From Amorphochlora amoebiformis (Eukaryota > Cercozoa > Chlorarachniophyceae): 64,000 bases of DNA. Of the stretch, positions 25,472 through 53,721 are shown in pieces. Position 1 is the first letter of the stretch. Every line of letters begins with the position of its first letter. The stretch lies in the NCBI GenBank assembly GCA_054601695.1, contig BAAHQB010000448.1, forward strand, positions 28,094 to 92,093. Reading direction: 5' to 3'. The notes beneath the pieces were generated by a model. That model saw only the letters and a list, made by a program, of their open reading frames with translations, did no database searches and was not told where the DNA came from. The position numbers and the translations under genes are program-made.

Positions 25472-25608
25472 CAATATATATATATATATATATATCTTAT
25501 GTATATATACATTATACATACGTACATAATATATAACTATCTGCACACCTATATGTATCTCAACATATATATTAATAAAATATTCATGCACATCGTATAT
25601 GTACACAT

Positions 25609-25659
<51 letters not shown>

Positions 25660-25999
25660 AACACATATACACATATATATATACACACACATACTGCTGA
25701 GCATAACCTGGTTCTTCTCACTATTCGATGGAGACGAAAACAGCTCAGAGAGGCCCTTAACCACCTTTGTATATATCGTATATATTTGTATATACATTAC
25801 ATATATAATTTGTAAGATATGTACACACAAAAACATGTTATTGTATGTATTATTATGCATATGTATAATACGAATATCATTGTGTTGGAATTCCTATATA
25901 TATGTATATATATATATATATATGTATTTGTATATATATGTATTTATATATATGTATATATCTACATATATATATATATAATATATATATATACATATA

Positions 26000-26047
<48 letters not shown>

Positions 26048-26357
26048 CATACATACATATATGTATATATTTACATATATCTAGGATTTATTTTTAAACA
26101 CACACACACACACCCCTCTATATGTCTATATATCTATCTGCCTATTTATATACATTTGTACATATTATAAATATCAACATACACACATATATATATATAT
26201 ACATATATAATATGTATATATTATATGTAAAGTATGAAAGATAACTTCGAAAACCTTAGGGCGAACTAGGCACTCGTACGAGCATGCACGAACGATATCT
26301 TTGTACAACTGGATGACAGTAAGGAAAATTGTATATCATGTACACACATATATATAT

Positions 26358-26414
<57 letters not shown>

Positions 26415-26420
26415 ATATAT

Positions 26421-26455
<35 letters not shown>

Positions 26456-26620
26456 CATATTTATATATATATATATATGTATATATTCAAGTATATTATT
26501 CACATTCATAATTACATAGATACATATTCATACGCACAAAAATACATGAATTTCCACTTATTATCTACTCACCACTGTGTTAATGAACATATACATGATG
26601 CATACACCCACACACACATA

Positions 26621-26663
<43 letters not shown>

Positions 26664-27235
26664 TACACATCTACAGATGAACCTAGCCCTAGTTTATCCT
26701 TAGTCTAGAATCCATTACAGTCAGTGTAAATATACATACACATATATATTGCTTATTTTCATACGTACTATGATATGATTACTTCTTGGTAGGAGTTATA
26801 GGCAGAGAACCAGCGTTGGGATTTCGATTGGTTGAAATAGTACTCAAGCTCAGAGGGCGAGGAGGAGAGTAGCATTGAACGATGATTCGTGTTGGATGCC
26901 TCCTCCTGCGTCTGTTTGAACGTGGGTGTATATATGTTTGGATGTATGGCGAGAAGAGTAGTAATGCGATTTTTTTTTGTGTTGGCTTCTTTGTTCCCGT
27001 GTGTGTTTTATGTATATGTATGTGTATGTTGATGAATAATGTATATGGATGTGAAGAGTGTATTAATATGTACATGTAGATATATAGTATATGTATATAT
27101 TATATATATATCTATATAATATAATATACATATATATATATATATAATATATATATATATATATACGTAGGTATATATATATACATATATACATATAACA
27201 ATATATACATATGTATTATATTATATTATATTATA

Positions 27236-27276
<41 letters not shown>

Positions 27277-27561
27277 CATATATGCATATCATACCCACAC
27301 ACACATGTGTATGTATGAATATATATGTATAAACACATTTATGCAGATGTATGTGCATTATGGATAGAATACTTTTGTTTATATGCATATTTGTTTATAG
27401 GATCGTTTTTCACGTATTTAAATAAAACCCGTATGCTCCATTAATGTATATATCTGAATACATAATACATATATATATATATATATATACATATACATGG
27501 ACGTATATATATATGTGTTATACATACATATATATATGTATATATATATATATATATGTAC

Positions 27562-27593
<32 letters not shown>

Positions 27594-27698
27594 TATGTAT
27601 ATATATATATAACATATACACCAATATCGGTGTATTTAGCTTGAATATCCAACAGTATTGAAACTATAAGACTTAAACACACAAATATATATATACAT

Positions 27699-27729
<31 letters not shown>

Positions 27730-27753
27730 CATACATATAACACACATATACAC

Positions 27754-27816
<63 letters not shown>

Positions 27817-27942
27817 TTTATATATAATGCATAAGGTTTTGAATCTTTACAACATGTCGAGTATGGAAACATGTTACATTATACATATTGATGGATTCAC
27901 CTTGGATTCCGATAGCATTTGAATTATCAGGCGCTCAATTTT
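24820..27942 (-). CDS. unrecognised helical protein, 5 or 6 exons, N-terminus not found
   Basis: Exons in coding order: probable 27942-27901 ([14 protein letters not shown], phase 0-0, join unresolved), then 27671-27622, 26988-26783, 26308-26255, 25764-25708 and 25041-24820 with stop TAG at 24820. The last five are phase-compatible and give about 195 residues. Segments: [92 protein letters not shown], then a polar tail with a near-repeat ([12 protein letters not shown] / [10 protein letters not shown]) and an acidic end ([14 protein letters not shown]). The helical, HEAT-like flavour is only an impression; I do not recognise the family. A diverged copy of the 27942 exon edge lies at about 28205-28240, upstream in coding direction. 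Confidence 0.65.
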
Positions 27943-27989
27943 CTTATGAAGAGTACTGCCTGATATACATACATGTATATATATATGTA

Positions 27990-28040
<51 letters not shown>

Positions 28041-28068
28041 ATATATATATATGATGTATGTATGTATC

Positions 28069-28104
<36 letters not shown>

Positions 28105-28109
28105 CTGTA

Positions 28110-28182
<73 letters not shown>

Positions 28183-28250
28183 ATACATGTATAATGTGCA
28201 CTTTTACATGAATGTACAATCAGATTATCGACCTTCTTATGAAGTCTAGA
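25060..28250. repeat. (TA)n-rich introns of the minus-strand gene
   Basis: (TA)n mixed with (CA)n and TACA repeats between the exons at 25708, 26255, 26783 and 27622. 26100-26115 is (CA)n; 26690-26740 and 27840-27960 are short unique islands. Confidence 0.8.
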
Positions 28251-28329
28251 GACTAATATATGTATGTATGTATACACATATACATATATATATATATATG
28301 TATATATATACATAATATATATTATATAA

Positions 28330-28447
<118 letters not shown>

Positions 28448-28484
28448 GAAATATATATAAATATATCTAAATACATACATACAC

Positions 28485-28587
<103 letters not shown>

Positions 28588-28595
28588 TATATATA

Positions 28596-28754
28596 ATGAA
28601 CCCTCGAGGGAAAGAAACAGGTGGCATAGAGCATCGCATGCACATAAAAATATTTATGTTCTTCTATACATATACACACATATATTAATACACTTATACA
28701 TAACCACCAAGTGACATCTACACATATTATACATTATATATAAATATACATACA

Positions 28755-28790
<36 letters not shown>

Positions 28791-28921
28791 ATATATAATA
28801 TATACAGATAATATATATGTATATGTATATATATAGATAATATAAAGTTATATACTGTAACACATGCGCAAATACTTATACATGTATGTATTTATTTATA
28901 TTTATACATACATATATACAT

Positions 28922-28956
<35 letters not shown>

Positions 28957-29086
28957 CAGATGCATGCTTACACATATATACATACATAAATGTACATTTA
29001 TTCGTATCTTTCTATGTATATAATAATACAAGAAGTAGCATTCATTACATACGTATACCTACGCATACACATGTTTATATATACAA

Positions 29087-29126
<40 letters not shown>

Positions 29127-29246
29127 ATATATATATATATACATAACCTGTTCGATTTTCTAGTATTTGATGGTCTCTGGAGAGAAACAGCATATCGTTA
29201 CACACGGCGTCACTCATTCGGACTTTTTGAACCTATAATGTTATGA
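28596..29246 (+). CDS. candidate two-exon start of a gene, with echoed second exon
   Basis: An ATG at 28596 reads MNPRGKET and meets a GTGGCA donor in phase 1. An island from about 29164 after a TTTTCTAG acceptor reads [20 protein letters not shown] in the matching phase. Diverged copies of its middle (YTRRHS-like) appear near 29393 and 29946. The R-x3-Y-x2-TR pattern faintly resembles mitochondrial carriers, but this is not enough for a call. Confidence 0.3.
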
Positions 29247-29504
29247 GATATTTGCGTATATATATTTATATACATATATAAAACATGCATATATATGTGT
29301 ATGTAGAAATATAATATACATATATATATATATACATATATATATATATGTATTTATAATATACATAAATATAGAGATTTATATGGTATGTATCGTTACA
29401 CACTGTGTAACCTACTCGACTTCCTAAATATATAACTTATGTTACCACACAAACACATACACACACACACACCACACACACACACACACTCACACACACA
29501 CACA

Positions 29505-29539
<35 letters not shown>

Positions 29540-29632
29540 TCGTCACGCGGTATTTCTCAAATGGACCTTCAGAATATTCAAAGTGCAATATATATTATAT
29601 GTAAAAATACACACATTTAGGTAAATATACAA

Positions 29633-29663
<31 letters not shown>

Positions 29664-29800
29664 TATATATATATATACATATATATATATTATATATATA
29701 TATATATTTATGTATATTATATATTATATATATATATATATATAATGTATGCATATATATATATATATATGTATTTGTATATGTATATGTAGGTATAAAT

Positions 29801-29837
<37 letters not shown>

Positions 29838-29860
29838 ATATATCTAATATACATAAGTTC

Positions 29861-29899
<39 letters not shown>

Positions 29900-30124
29900 C
29901 ATATATATATATATATATATAAATATATATAGATATATATATGATAGTTATACACGACGTCATTCAGACAGAATTTCTGAAGCTGTAATAACTTCCTTTG
30001 TTATCCATGTATATGTGCAGACTATATGCACATATATACGATTTTATTTCTACATATACATTTATATATGAACGTGGAAACGCATATATATATATCTATA
30101 TTATATTATATATATATATATATT

Positions 30125-30199
30125 ATGAATAAAATACCTCCCATGGAGAGACAAATACCGGAAGGCCATCAGGTCGAGTATCCTGATTGTAGAAAATGC
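30125..30199 (+). CDS. candidate exon
   Basis: A short unique island between TA tracts reads [20 protein letters not shown] then DCRKC on the plus strand. Codon composition looks coding and CxxC-like cysteines are present, but the borders are not fixed and the family is not recognised. Confidence 0.3.
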
Positions 30200-30314
30200 A
30201 TATGTATATACATACATACATATATATACATATATACATATATACATATATATTATATATTTACATATATATGTATACATGTGTGTATATACAGGTATAT
30301 ATATACACACACAA

Positions 30315-30361
<47 letters not shown>

Positions 30362-30424
30362 CGTATATATGTAAACATGTGTGTGAATATATACATATGT
30401 ATATATACACACACAAATACATAT

Positions 30425-30457
<33 letters not shown>

Positions 30458-30507
30458 GTAAGTATATTTAATGTATAAAATATATATATACACAGTAAGT
30501 ATATTTA

Positions 30508-30551
<44 letters not shown>

Positions 30552-30700
30552 GAATATAAACATATGTGTGCATAGATATGCTGCATATATCTGCATGGTT
30601 AACCTGCTCGTGAGTTGCCTGCCATTCCACCTAGTCACATTTAATATATATATATATATATGTATGTATATATATATACACGTATATACATATATTTATA

Positions 30701-30808
<108 letters not shown>

Positions 30809-30860
30809 TTATATATATGTATGTGTGTGTATATATATTTATATTTATATATACATACAT

Positions 30861-30895
<35 letters not shown>

Positions 30896-30947
30896 CAGTC
30901 GCACATTTACATACCAAGCCATTTATATACATGTTATAGTATAGATT

Positions 30948-30988
<41 letters not shown>

Positions 30989-31004
30989 ATATATATATAT
31001 GGAG

Positions 31005-31099
31005 GTACTCCGTGCAGGCAGTTATAAGGACCTCGAAGTAGTGCAGGGGCAGTGTCTATTGCGCCATATATATATGTGTATATATATATGTATATATAC

Positions 31100-31178
<79 letters not shown>

Positions 31179-31275
31179 CGGAGGTACTCACGTGCAGGCA
31201 GTTATAAGGACTTCGAAGTAGCGCAGGGGCAGTGTCTATTGCACCCACATTCACCACCCTACCTGCAGATTTTAG
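31005..31275. CDS. candidate exon with partial copy, strand uncertain
   Basis: A fuller copy (about 31181-31275) and a truncated copy (about 31003-31065) are separated by (TA)n. The minus strand reads [18 protein letters not shown] followed by a GTGAGT donor; the plus strand reads [20 protein letters not shown]. Differences between the copies do not clearly favour one frame. Confidence 0.35.
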
Positions 31276-31291
31276 ATGTGTACAAATATGC

Positions 31292-31345
<54 letters not shown>

Positions 31346-31517
31346 AATATAAAAAAGTAAAAATATATTTCATGCATATATATATATATATGTAATATCT
31401 GTTTTTATATATTATACATATACACAAACACACACACACACATACATATACACAAACACACACACACACATATACATACACACACACACACACAGACATA
31501 TTTATATATGTATATAT

Positions 31518-31578
<61 letters not shown>

Positions 31579-31727
31579 CATGTAAATAATTGTACGCATG
31601 TGTAAGTTACGTATGCATGCAATTTACACATACAGTTGTAATGCGTAGCATTAGATTTGTATATATATATATATATATTTATTTATACATCATAAATATA
31701 TACATATACGTACATATATACATATAT

Positions 31728-31781
<54 letters not shown>

Positions 31782-31920
31782 AATATGCATAAGTAGATGT
31801 ATGTATTTTATTATGATACGTACGGAGATGATACATATACACAAACATAGAGATGTGTGTGTTTGTGCATGTGTGTGTATATATTATATTTTATATATCC
31901 ATATATATATATATATATAT

Positions 31921-31988
<68 letters not shown>

Positions 31989-32069
31989 ATATACACACAC
32001 ATATAAATATATAATATAATATAAACATATGTATACACATATATAAACGTACACATACACGTACATGTA

Positions 32070-32101
<32 letters not shown>

Positions 32102-32176
32102 TTATATACATGAACATACATATATATATATATTTAAATAACGATTTGTATATATATATATTCATACCCAATACAG

Positions 32177-32263
32177 GATTCATGTCACCTGAACCCGGTC
32201 CAGCGTATCGTACTTGGCATCCCGGCTTCAATTGAAGAAGATAGATTAAACATATACAAATGA
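32177..32263 (+). CDS. candidate terminal exon
   Basis: Follows CCAATACAG and runs 28 codons ([20 protein letters not shown], then EDRLNIYK) to TGA at 32261. No upstream exon could be joined with confidence and no family is recognised. Confidence 0.4.
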   Translation, partial: DSCHLNPVQRIVLGIPASIEEDRLNIYK

Positions 32264-32283
32264 ATTACATATACATATATAGA

Positions 32284-32322
<39 letters not shown>

Positions 32323-32572
32323 TCATATATGTATATGTGTTTATATACACAAACACATATATGTGTATATATATATATATATATACACACACATATATAG
32401 ATGGATTCATATTTGCACTTATGTACATACATATAAGATAATATGTGTAAAACATATCCACGAGTATGTTTTACATGTATAAATATGTACATATATATAT
32501 ATATATATACATATATATAAATATATATATATATATATTTGTATGTATATATGCACACACATGTATGCATGC

Positions 32573-32616
<44 letters not shown>

Positions 32617-32758
32617 CTGTATATATTTTATATACGTATATTATATTATATACTATATATTATATACTATATTATTTTATATTATATATTATATATTATA
32701 TATTATATATTATATGAATGTATATATATATGTATATATACAATTTATACATATATAC

Positions 32759-32794
<36 letters not shown>

Positions 32795-32903
32795 ACATAT
32801 ATGTATATACACATATATACACATATATATTTATATATATATATATATATATATTATAATATATATCTATGAAACCATCATAATTCATATTTATAAAATA
32901 AAG

Positions 32904-33025
32904 GAACAGCTTATACAAGAATACCTTCCAGACGGTCTTAAGGCTCCGGAGTGCAGAAAGATCGAGAAGCCACGTGTCATGAGTCTTTGGTGCTGCAAAT
33001 GTTACCGTAATGGTATTGAGACCTA
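32904..33025. CDS. candidate exon, strand uncertain
   Basis: The minus strand after TATTATAG reads LNTITVTFAAPKTHDTWLLD, then LSALRSLKTVWK, before a GTATTC donor. The plus strand reads QEYLPDGLKAPECRKIEKPR. Both frames are open; the minus strand has the better splice sites. Confidence 0.35.
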
Positions 33026-33042
33026 TAATACATGTATATTAC

Positions 33043-33079
<37 letters not shown>

Positions 33080-33084
33080 ATATA

Positions 33085-33134
<50 letters not shown>

Positions 33135-33582
33135 TAGAGTATGCACGTATTTGTATAAAATGCTTTTTGTCTTATACATATACACACACACAAACAACCC
33201 CCCCCCCCACACACACATATATATATATATATATCTATAATATATATATGTATATATTATATGCATGTGATTGGTTTATTTATGAACCAGTATCAGCCAC
33301 TGGTTGTGGGTCGGAAATGCTTTGGATTCTCCTAATAGATACGTGCATTTTCAAAAACATATATGAGTGCATGTATATATATATATTGATATATATATAG
33401 ATAATATATATATATATATATATATGTATTTATATATAAATATGTACAAGTGTAAGTATTATATAAAGTACAATGTACACAAGTATATATATGTACATAT
33501 GTCGATATATAATATATTTTTATATGTTCATATATATATATATATATATGTACAAATGGGTACATATTATAGAAACAGATAA

Positions 33583-33621
<39 letters not shown>

Positions 33622-33654
33622 ATATATATATATATTATTTAGATATCGGTTTAC

Positions 33655-33700
33655 CTGCATTTGGCTGTAACTTCATATAATTGCTTTCCCGTCGCATCAT
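33655..33700 (-). CDS. candidate first exon
   Basis: An ATG at 33700 opens MMRRESNYMKLQPNA and ends in phase 1 at GCAG|GTAAAC, a good donor. A minus-strand island at 33296-33340 after TATTAG can continue it in phase (GESKAFPTHNQWLIL), but the next join is ambiguous. Confidence 0.35.
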
Positions 33701-33750
33701 ATTTTTCCCTTAGATTATATCATTTATGCATAAAATATATCTACACACAA

Positions 33751-33799
<49 letters not shown>

Positions 33800-33849
33800 A
33801 TATATGTTCGTATGTAACTCATAATATATATGCACACTCACGCGCACAG

Positions 33850-33928
<79 letters not shown>

Positions 33929-33948
33929 AGCACAAACGCAAAGATACA

Positions 33949-33991
<43 letters not shown>

Positions 33992-34001
33992 GCACACGTA
34001 A

Positions 34002-34084
<83 letters not shown>

Positions 34085-34721
34085 TACATGATGTTTATAT
34101 ATATTATATATGTATCTATTTATACATAGACATACAACTATTTCCATAATTATATAAACCCAAAAAAAAAAAAAATTAAATCGAAACAAAAAAAACAAAG
34201 GCAACCAACCCATCTTCTCCCTTCCCTCTCTCAATTGACTTCTTTTGTTTCGCAGACAGGATTCGAATCCATGATAATCCATACGGCTCAAACATCTCTT
34301 TGTCTATCTTTGGGATCTAACAGGGATTAGGGTTGGATTATCCCTACGGCATTCGGTAGAATTCAGACTTATATGTATGGTTAGTGCTAGGATTCAGAAA
34401 GGGCAAGGTTAGGAGGGCAGGGTTAGAGTTATCCAAGGAAGCAACCACTTCCAGGGTAAGGCTTCTTATTAAGGCTAAGGATGGAGCTAATTATTGCTGG
34501 TACAAAGTGTTTACATGTTTACTGAGGATTATTAAGTCTAGAGTTATCGTTCCGAGGCGAGGGCTAGGGGTACGGGGACCCAAGATTAGGGTAATTTGGT
34601 TTAGGGTTAAGGGTTTGGGTGTTCGGTTGGTAAGAGCTGCCTGGCAATCAGTGGGGATTTTGAGGGCCTCGATTGCCGTGTCGAGGGCTAGTATATGTTA
34701 AATATAATATGTATATATATT

Positions 34722-34754
<33 letters not shown>

Positions 34755-34791
34755 TGTCTATGTATACATTATACATACACACACACACATT

Positions 34792-34994
<203 letters not shown>

Positions 34995-35249
34995 TCATAT
35001 TATATATATATACATATATATATATATTATATATAAATAATTATATTTTTATATCTATATATTATATATGTATATATATTTATATATATACATATAAATT
35101 CATATACATCCATAAATGTACATTTTTATATTTATCCACGATTAATCTACGTCATATACACATTCATTCATACAATGGATCAAAAAAAGTATATATATGT
35201 AAAGTTTACATATACATATATATATACGTATATATTTATATATATACAA

Positions 35250-35299
<50 letters not shown>

Positions 35300-35391
35300 C
35301 TATATATACATATAATAGATATGCACACAAAAGAAAGATATGTACATATACATGTATACATATATACATATATATATAATATATATATATG

Positions 35392-35427
<36 letters not shown>

Positions 35428-35429
35428 AA

Positions 35430-35907
35430 TCCTACCTATCAGTAAAATTATAACAGACGAATTTTAGAGCAGAGGCCAGAGTTACAATGTTGGGTTAGGG
35501 TACCCTGGAGGACGATAAGAGACTCTTGAGACGGAAATTGAAACCCAAACGACTTAACTGGTTTGGATTTAGATTTGAGTGAGGAGTATTTATTTTAATA
35601 ACTTCTCTTCTCTTCTCTCTTTGGGAGATGGTAGGGATAGGGTGAGAAAAAAGGGTTGGGATGAGTTAGGGCTATAGGTTACTTTGCACGCTAAATCGTC
35701 TGTTCTCATCACTGATGTCTTCTGCATCTGGCGTGGAATATTAACATGCGTGTGTATATATGTATATATATAGCATATATATATATATATGTATATATTA
35801 TACATACATATATATATATATATAATATCGAGGAATATGCGTATATACATATATGGACTATCGTTCATACATGTAGATGTATATTTTAACCCGTTTTATT
35901 CATGTAA

Positions 35908-35948
<41 letters not shown>

Positions 35949-36165
35949 GCATGTTTACATAGATATATACATATACATATATACACAATAATAAATGTGC
36001 ATATATATCTTCATACATGTAAGTATATGTTTTTATTCGTTATGTTCATATATAATATATTCATGTATATATATATATATATATGATTTAGATAATATAA
36101 AGAAATATATATATATATATATGTATATATATATCTATATATATATATATATTATAATATATGTG

Positions 36166-36255
<90 letters not shown>

Positions 36256-36297
36256 CATACATATCACATCTTTGCGTACAAAAGAAATTACGTATAT

Positions 36298-36346
<49 letters not shown>

Positions 36347-36392
36347 ACATATATACGTATGTATGCATGCATACATACATATATATATTTTT

Positions 36393-36467
<75 letters not shown>

Positions 36468-36488
36468 CATACATATACATATATGTAT

Positions 36489-36528
<40 letters not shown>

Positions 36529-36581
36529 TTTATATATATTTTATATATATATATATTTATATATATATAAATGTATTTATT

Positions 36582-36613
<32 letters not shown>

Positions 36614-36629
36614 ATATATAAATGCACAC
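35430..36629. repeat. TA-rich intron DNA of the minus-strand gene at 35504-37679
   Basis: 35735-36629 is mainly (TA)n with TATG/TACA variants and lies between exons 36807-36630 and 35727-35683. 35430-35503 is short unique intron sequence with a branch-like TTTACTGAT before a TAG at about 35437, after which TA repeats begin directly. Confidence 0.75.
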
Positions 36630-37679
36630 CATCCATATTCTGTCGAATCCGCTCTTCGAGCTCTTCCTGTCGTGACGTGTCGAAGATCGACACGGAGCAC
36701 GTGCCGTATTTTTTCCTCTGCTTGCCCGTCGATTTCAGTGCCTTGGGTATCTTCAGCATCTTTATTCTTGCTAAGTCGATCTGAAGGTATACAAATCTTA
36801 CCAGTGCCTTGACTCTGTATTATAAGTAATAAGAACTCGCGAAGGAAATCTCGAGTACCAACTGCAGGCCGATGACGTTCTTCGCCCTCGACACCAGCAG
36901 TCCGTTCCGCAGCGCAGCCAGTCTCATATCTATTAGAGACAGGTTGTGCACAGTCTTCATTGAAGGGGAAGAAACGATCGCCCGGTAGATGTCGTCGTAC
37001 GGATCGCAAGGTGCGCTAACCGATTTGTCTTTCTGCAATGATCCCGAATTGGTCAGCTAATGATAAAAAACATGGCGATCCTCAGAATGGTAAAGATTTG
37101 AGGTTGCTTATATGCAATCGTGGATAATGATGAACAAACCTCTACTTGCCGCTGAGGTCCGGCCTCATGGAAGTCTCTCTTTCCCGTTGAAGACTTACTT
37201 GGGACACTCGTGCTCGAAATTGATTGATGAAATAAGGCTGGGAAAGACGTACCAGTTTGGTTGTCCTTTGTAGTCATGATATCAGTGATAGAGGTGTCTT
37301 CATCGTATTCCTGAGTCCTTGACAGACTTCGGAGCGAAGCCTTAAGGTCGGCCACCTTGATCAGCTTGACACCAGCTTGCCCCTTTGAGGTTTGTGTGCG
37401 CTTTCTCTGCCTCCAAGGTATTGACCCGTTACAGATTGAAGTATCCTGTTTTTTCCGTCGGCACGGGAGCTTGGGAAGACGCAATCTTTCATCCCGGACA
37501 TCTCGGTTGGATTGACAAGAGAAGTCCAGCTGCTTTCTCTGGTTTGTAGCTGTTTTTCCTTCCGAATTCAGGATAGATGATCGTGCAGAAAGAGATTTGA
37601 CACATTTCGTCGTTCCAATATTTCTCGGTTCCTTCTCGATTTGCGCCTGGTTGAGGGCCAACAGCGCCGCGAAGCTCAT
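35504..37679 (-). CDS. unrecognised protein, 5 exons seen, C-terminus not found
   Basis: Exons in coding order: 37679-37140 (180 codons), 37032-36859, 36807-36630, 35727-35683, 35557-35504; phases match throughout, about 330 residues. Intron 37139-37033 has donor GAG|GTTTGT, branch-like GCTGAC and acceptor TTGCAG. The first exon (starts [17 protein letters not shown]) is Ser/Lys/Arg-rich and looks disordered. The second and third are helical and basic ([59 protein letters not shown]). The fourth and fifth give [14 protein letters not shown] and [17 protein letters not shown]. The ATG at 37679 is the first in a long open frame. Family not recognised; a nuclear role is only a guess from basic, disordered sequence. 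Introns are short near the 5' end and TA-filled near the 3' end. It is transcribed divergently from the beta-roll gene 132 bp away. Confidence 0.7.
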
Positions 37680-37811
37680 TGGGATTTAAGGGATTCGGCG
37701 GAATCCACGGAATACTGACCATAATTAACTTTTCGCTTGAGGAAGACATAGGACATCCGAGGGACACCCCGAGTGACAATCGAGGGACACGCGAAGGACA
37801 CACGTCCCGTT
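37680..37811. promoter_or_regulatory. divergent promoter interval (inferred)
   Basis: 132 bp between two opposed start codons (37679 minus, 37812 plus). It contains repeated GAGGGACA/GGGACACG words (37759-37800) and no TA tract. Promoter function is inferred only from position. Confidence 0.4.
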
Positions 37812-50549
<12,738 letters not shown>

Positions 50550-50551
50550 TG

Positions 50552-50608
50552 TATGTCTGTACGTATATAATAAAATATATATATACATATATATATAATA
50601 TATAATAC

Positions 50609-50643
<35 letters not shown>

Positions 50644-50676
50644 CTCATATATATATATATATATATGGAAATCTAA

Positions 50677-50738
<62 letters not shown>

Positions 50739-50798
50739 TTACCACTACCACTGCTAATGATGTATTCACGTGTGTGTGTGTGTGTGCACTATGTATCA

Positions 50799-50872
<74 letters not shown>

Positions 50873-50893
50873 GTGTGTGTGTTTGTGTACATG

Positions 50894-50929
<36 letters not shown>

Positions 50930-50963
50930 GTATATGCATAATTATATTTATATATGTAATATT

Positions 50964-51005
<42 letters not shown>

Positions 51006-51065
51006 GATGTAGCTACCTTTTTAAGTCGTACAATTCAATTCAGTTCTGATATACATACATGTGTA

Positions 51066-51130
<65 letters not shown>

Positions 51131-51207
51131 ATATATATATAAATATATATACATATATGTATATATATATATATATGAAATATATATACAGGTGAAAGCT
51201 GAGAGAT

Positions 51208-51238
<31 letters not shown>

Positions 51239-51397
51239 CTCACACATATATATATATAGGTAAAGGCTGAGAGGTTATTCAGACTAGGGTTTGGTAGGGA
51301 TGAAGGTATAACAATATATAACTACATATATCTATATATAATATAAGATATATACATACATATATTATATTTATATATATTCATATATATATACATA

Positions 51398-51432
<35 letters not shown>

Positions 51433-51541
51433 ATGTTTAATATATATATATATATATATATATAAATATTTACATGGATGCATTCAATGTAAAGTGTACT
51501 TTTGTAATATTACGTGTATGTATTATATATATATATATATC

Positions 51542-51573
<32 letters not shown>

Positions 51574-51950
51574 CAGACATATATTCATTATATATATCGA
51601 TGTATACATATATATATATATGTTCCACATATATACATATATATATATATATATTCATAGTATATATGGATTTATACTTATATATATATATATACACACA
51701 TATAAATACATATATACATTATATATATATATATATATGTATATATGTACGTTATAATATCATATTGTACGTATACAAATATGCATCTACTTTTGAGGAC
51801 ATCTATATTTGTAATATATATATATATATAACTATATATATATATATATATGTTATATATATTATATATAATTATATATATATAGCGATTATAACAATGT
51901 GCGTGGAGGTGGATAAAGACAACATTGTCGAAAGGTTACCTCTATATATA

Positions 51951-51987
<37 letters not shown>

Positions 51988-52098
51988 GTTATATAAATAT
52001 ATGTATACATATATTACATATATATATGTATATATGTTAATGTATATATGTATATATATATTTGTATACATGTTTATATATATTTTGGTGCATATCTG

Positions 52099-52136
<38 letters not shown>

Positions 52137-52250
52137 TGTGTGTATATATATATATATTACATGTTACATATACATATTTACACACAGATATACACGCATA
52201 ACAAGGGTTTAAAAAGAAACAATATAGGCGTTAGATATGCATATATCTAT

Positions 52251-52323
<73 letters not shown>

Positions 52324-52426
52324 AATATATGTATATACCTTTTTCTCAATTCAGTATATTAATATAGTTAAAATTCTTATTAACATTTTTATTATCGTCA
52401 TGAAGTGAATTCATACATATAATATA

Positions 52427-52468
<42 letters not shown>

Positions 52469-52665
52469 CTATGCAAGAAAGAAACCACACTTCTACACAT
52501 ACGTTAGTATGTTATATATATATATATATATATATATATAGATTTTCAAAAGAGAACATAAAAAGTAAGATAGTGCTTCCGACGACGCAGATATAGATAT
52601 ATATATATATATATATAGATTTTCAAAAGAGAACATAAAAAGCAAGATAGTGCTTCCGACGACGC

Positions 52666-52719
<54 letters not shown>

Positions 52720-52781
52720 CATATATATAGATACATATACACATACATACACACATATATATATATATGTGTATATATATG

Positions 52782-52817
<36 letters not shown>

Positions 52818-52871
52818 GATTTTCAAAAGAGAACATGAAAAGTAAGATAGTGCTTCCGACGACGAAGATAT

Positions 52872-52921
<50 letters not shown>

Positions 52922-53078
52922 ACATATATATATAGATTTTCAAAAGAGAACATAAAAAGTAAGATAGTGCTTCCGACGACGCGGATATATATATATATAT
53001 ATAATATTATATATATATATTACATATATATATAGATACATATACACACACATACACACATACATATATACATATATG

Positions 53079-53114
<36 letters not shown>

Positions 53115-53161
53115 GGTTTTCAAAAGAGAACATAAAAAGTAAGATAGTGCTTCCGACGACG

Positions 53162-53204
<43 letters not shown>

Positions 53205-53259
53205 ACATATATATAGATACATATACACACACATACACACATACATATATACATATATG

Positions 53260-53299
<40 letters not shown>

Positions 53300-53349
53300 G
53301 GTTTTCAAAAGAGAACATAAAAAGTAAGATAGTGCTTCCGACGACGCGG

Positions 53350-53382
<33 letters not shown>

Positions 53383-53440
53383 ATTACATATATATAGATA
53401 CATATACACACACATACACACATACATATATACATATATG

Positions 53441-53496
<56 letters not shown>

Positions 53497-53544
53497 TTTT
53501 CAAAAGAGAACATAAAAGGTAAGATAGTGCTTCCGACGACGCAG
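50552..53544. repeat. (TA)n-rich intergenic and intronic DNA
   Basis: (TA)n with (TG)n at 50855-50885. 51188-51212 is an echo of the start of exon 51260-51305 (GTGAAAGCTGAGAGATTATA), breaking into TA. 52330-52420 and 52465-52510 are short unique islands without a clear exon. Confidence 0.75.
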
Positions 53545-53672
53545 GACTTAGAAGAGGCAACTTTTCCCATTGTTTGTAGGTCAATTTCTTTTTTTAAAAT
53601 ATTTAAAAAATATTCTCAAAATATATCTCTATTTTTCTTCTCGTTAGCTTAATAAACCGCTCCTATGTGTAC

Positions 53673-53721
<49 letters not shown>

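Noticed and set aside
34225-34290. tRNA gene suggested by the B-box-like GGATTCGAATCC
   Set aside because: The T-arm has an extra base and no acceptor, D or anticodon arms fit.
33950-34291. Minus-strand open frame starting MSRMDYHGFESCLRNKRS
   Set aside because: It runs through A-rich and TA sequence without splice sites or recognisable protein features.
52541-53544. CRISPR-like array (regular 50-bp repeats with spacers)
   Set aside because: The spacers are (TA)n and shared filler, the host is eukaryotic and the repeat is the intron end of an exon.
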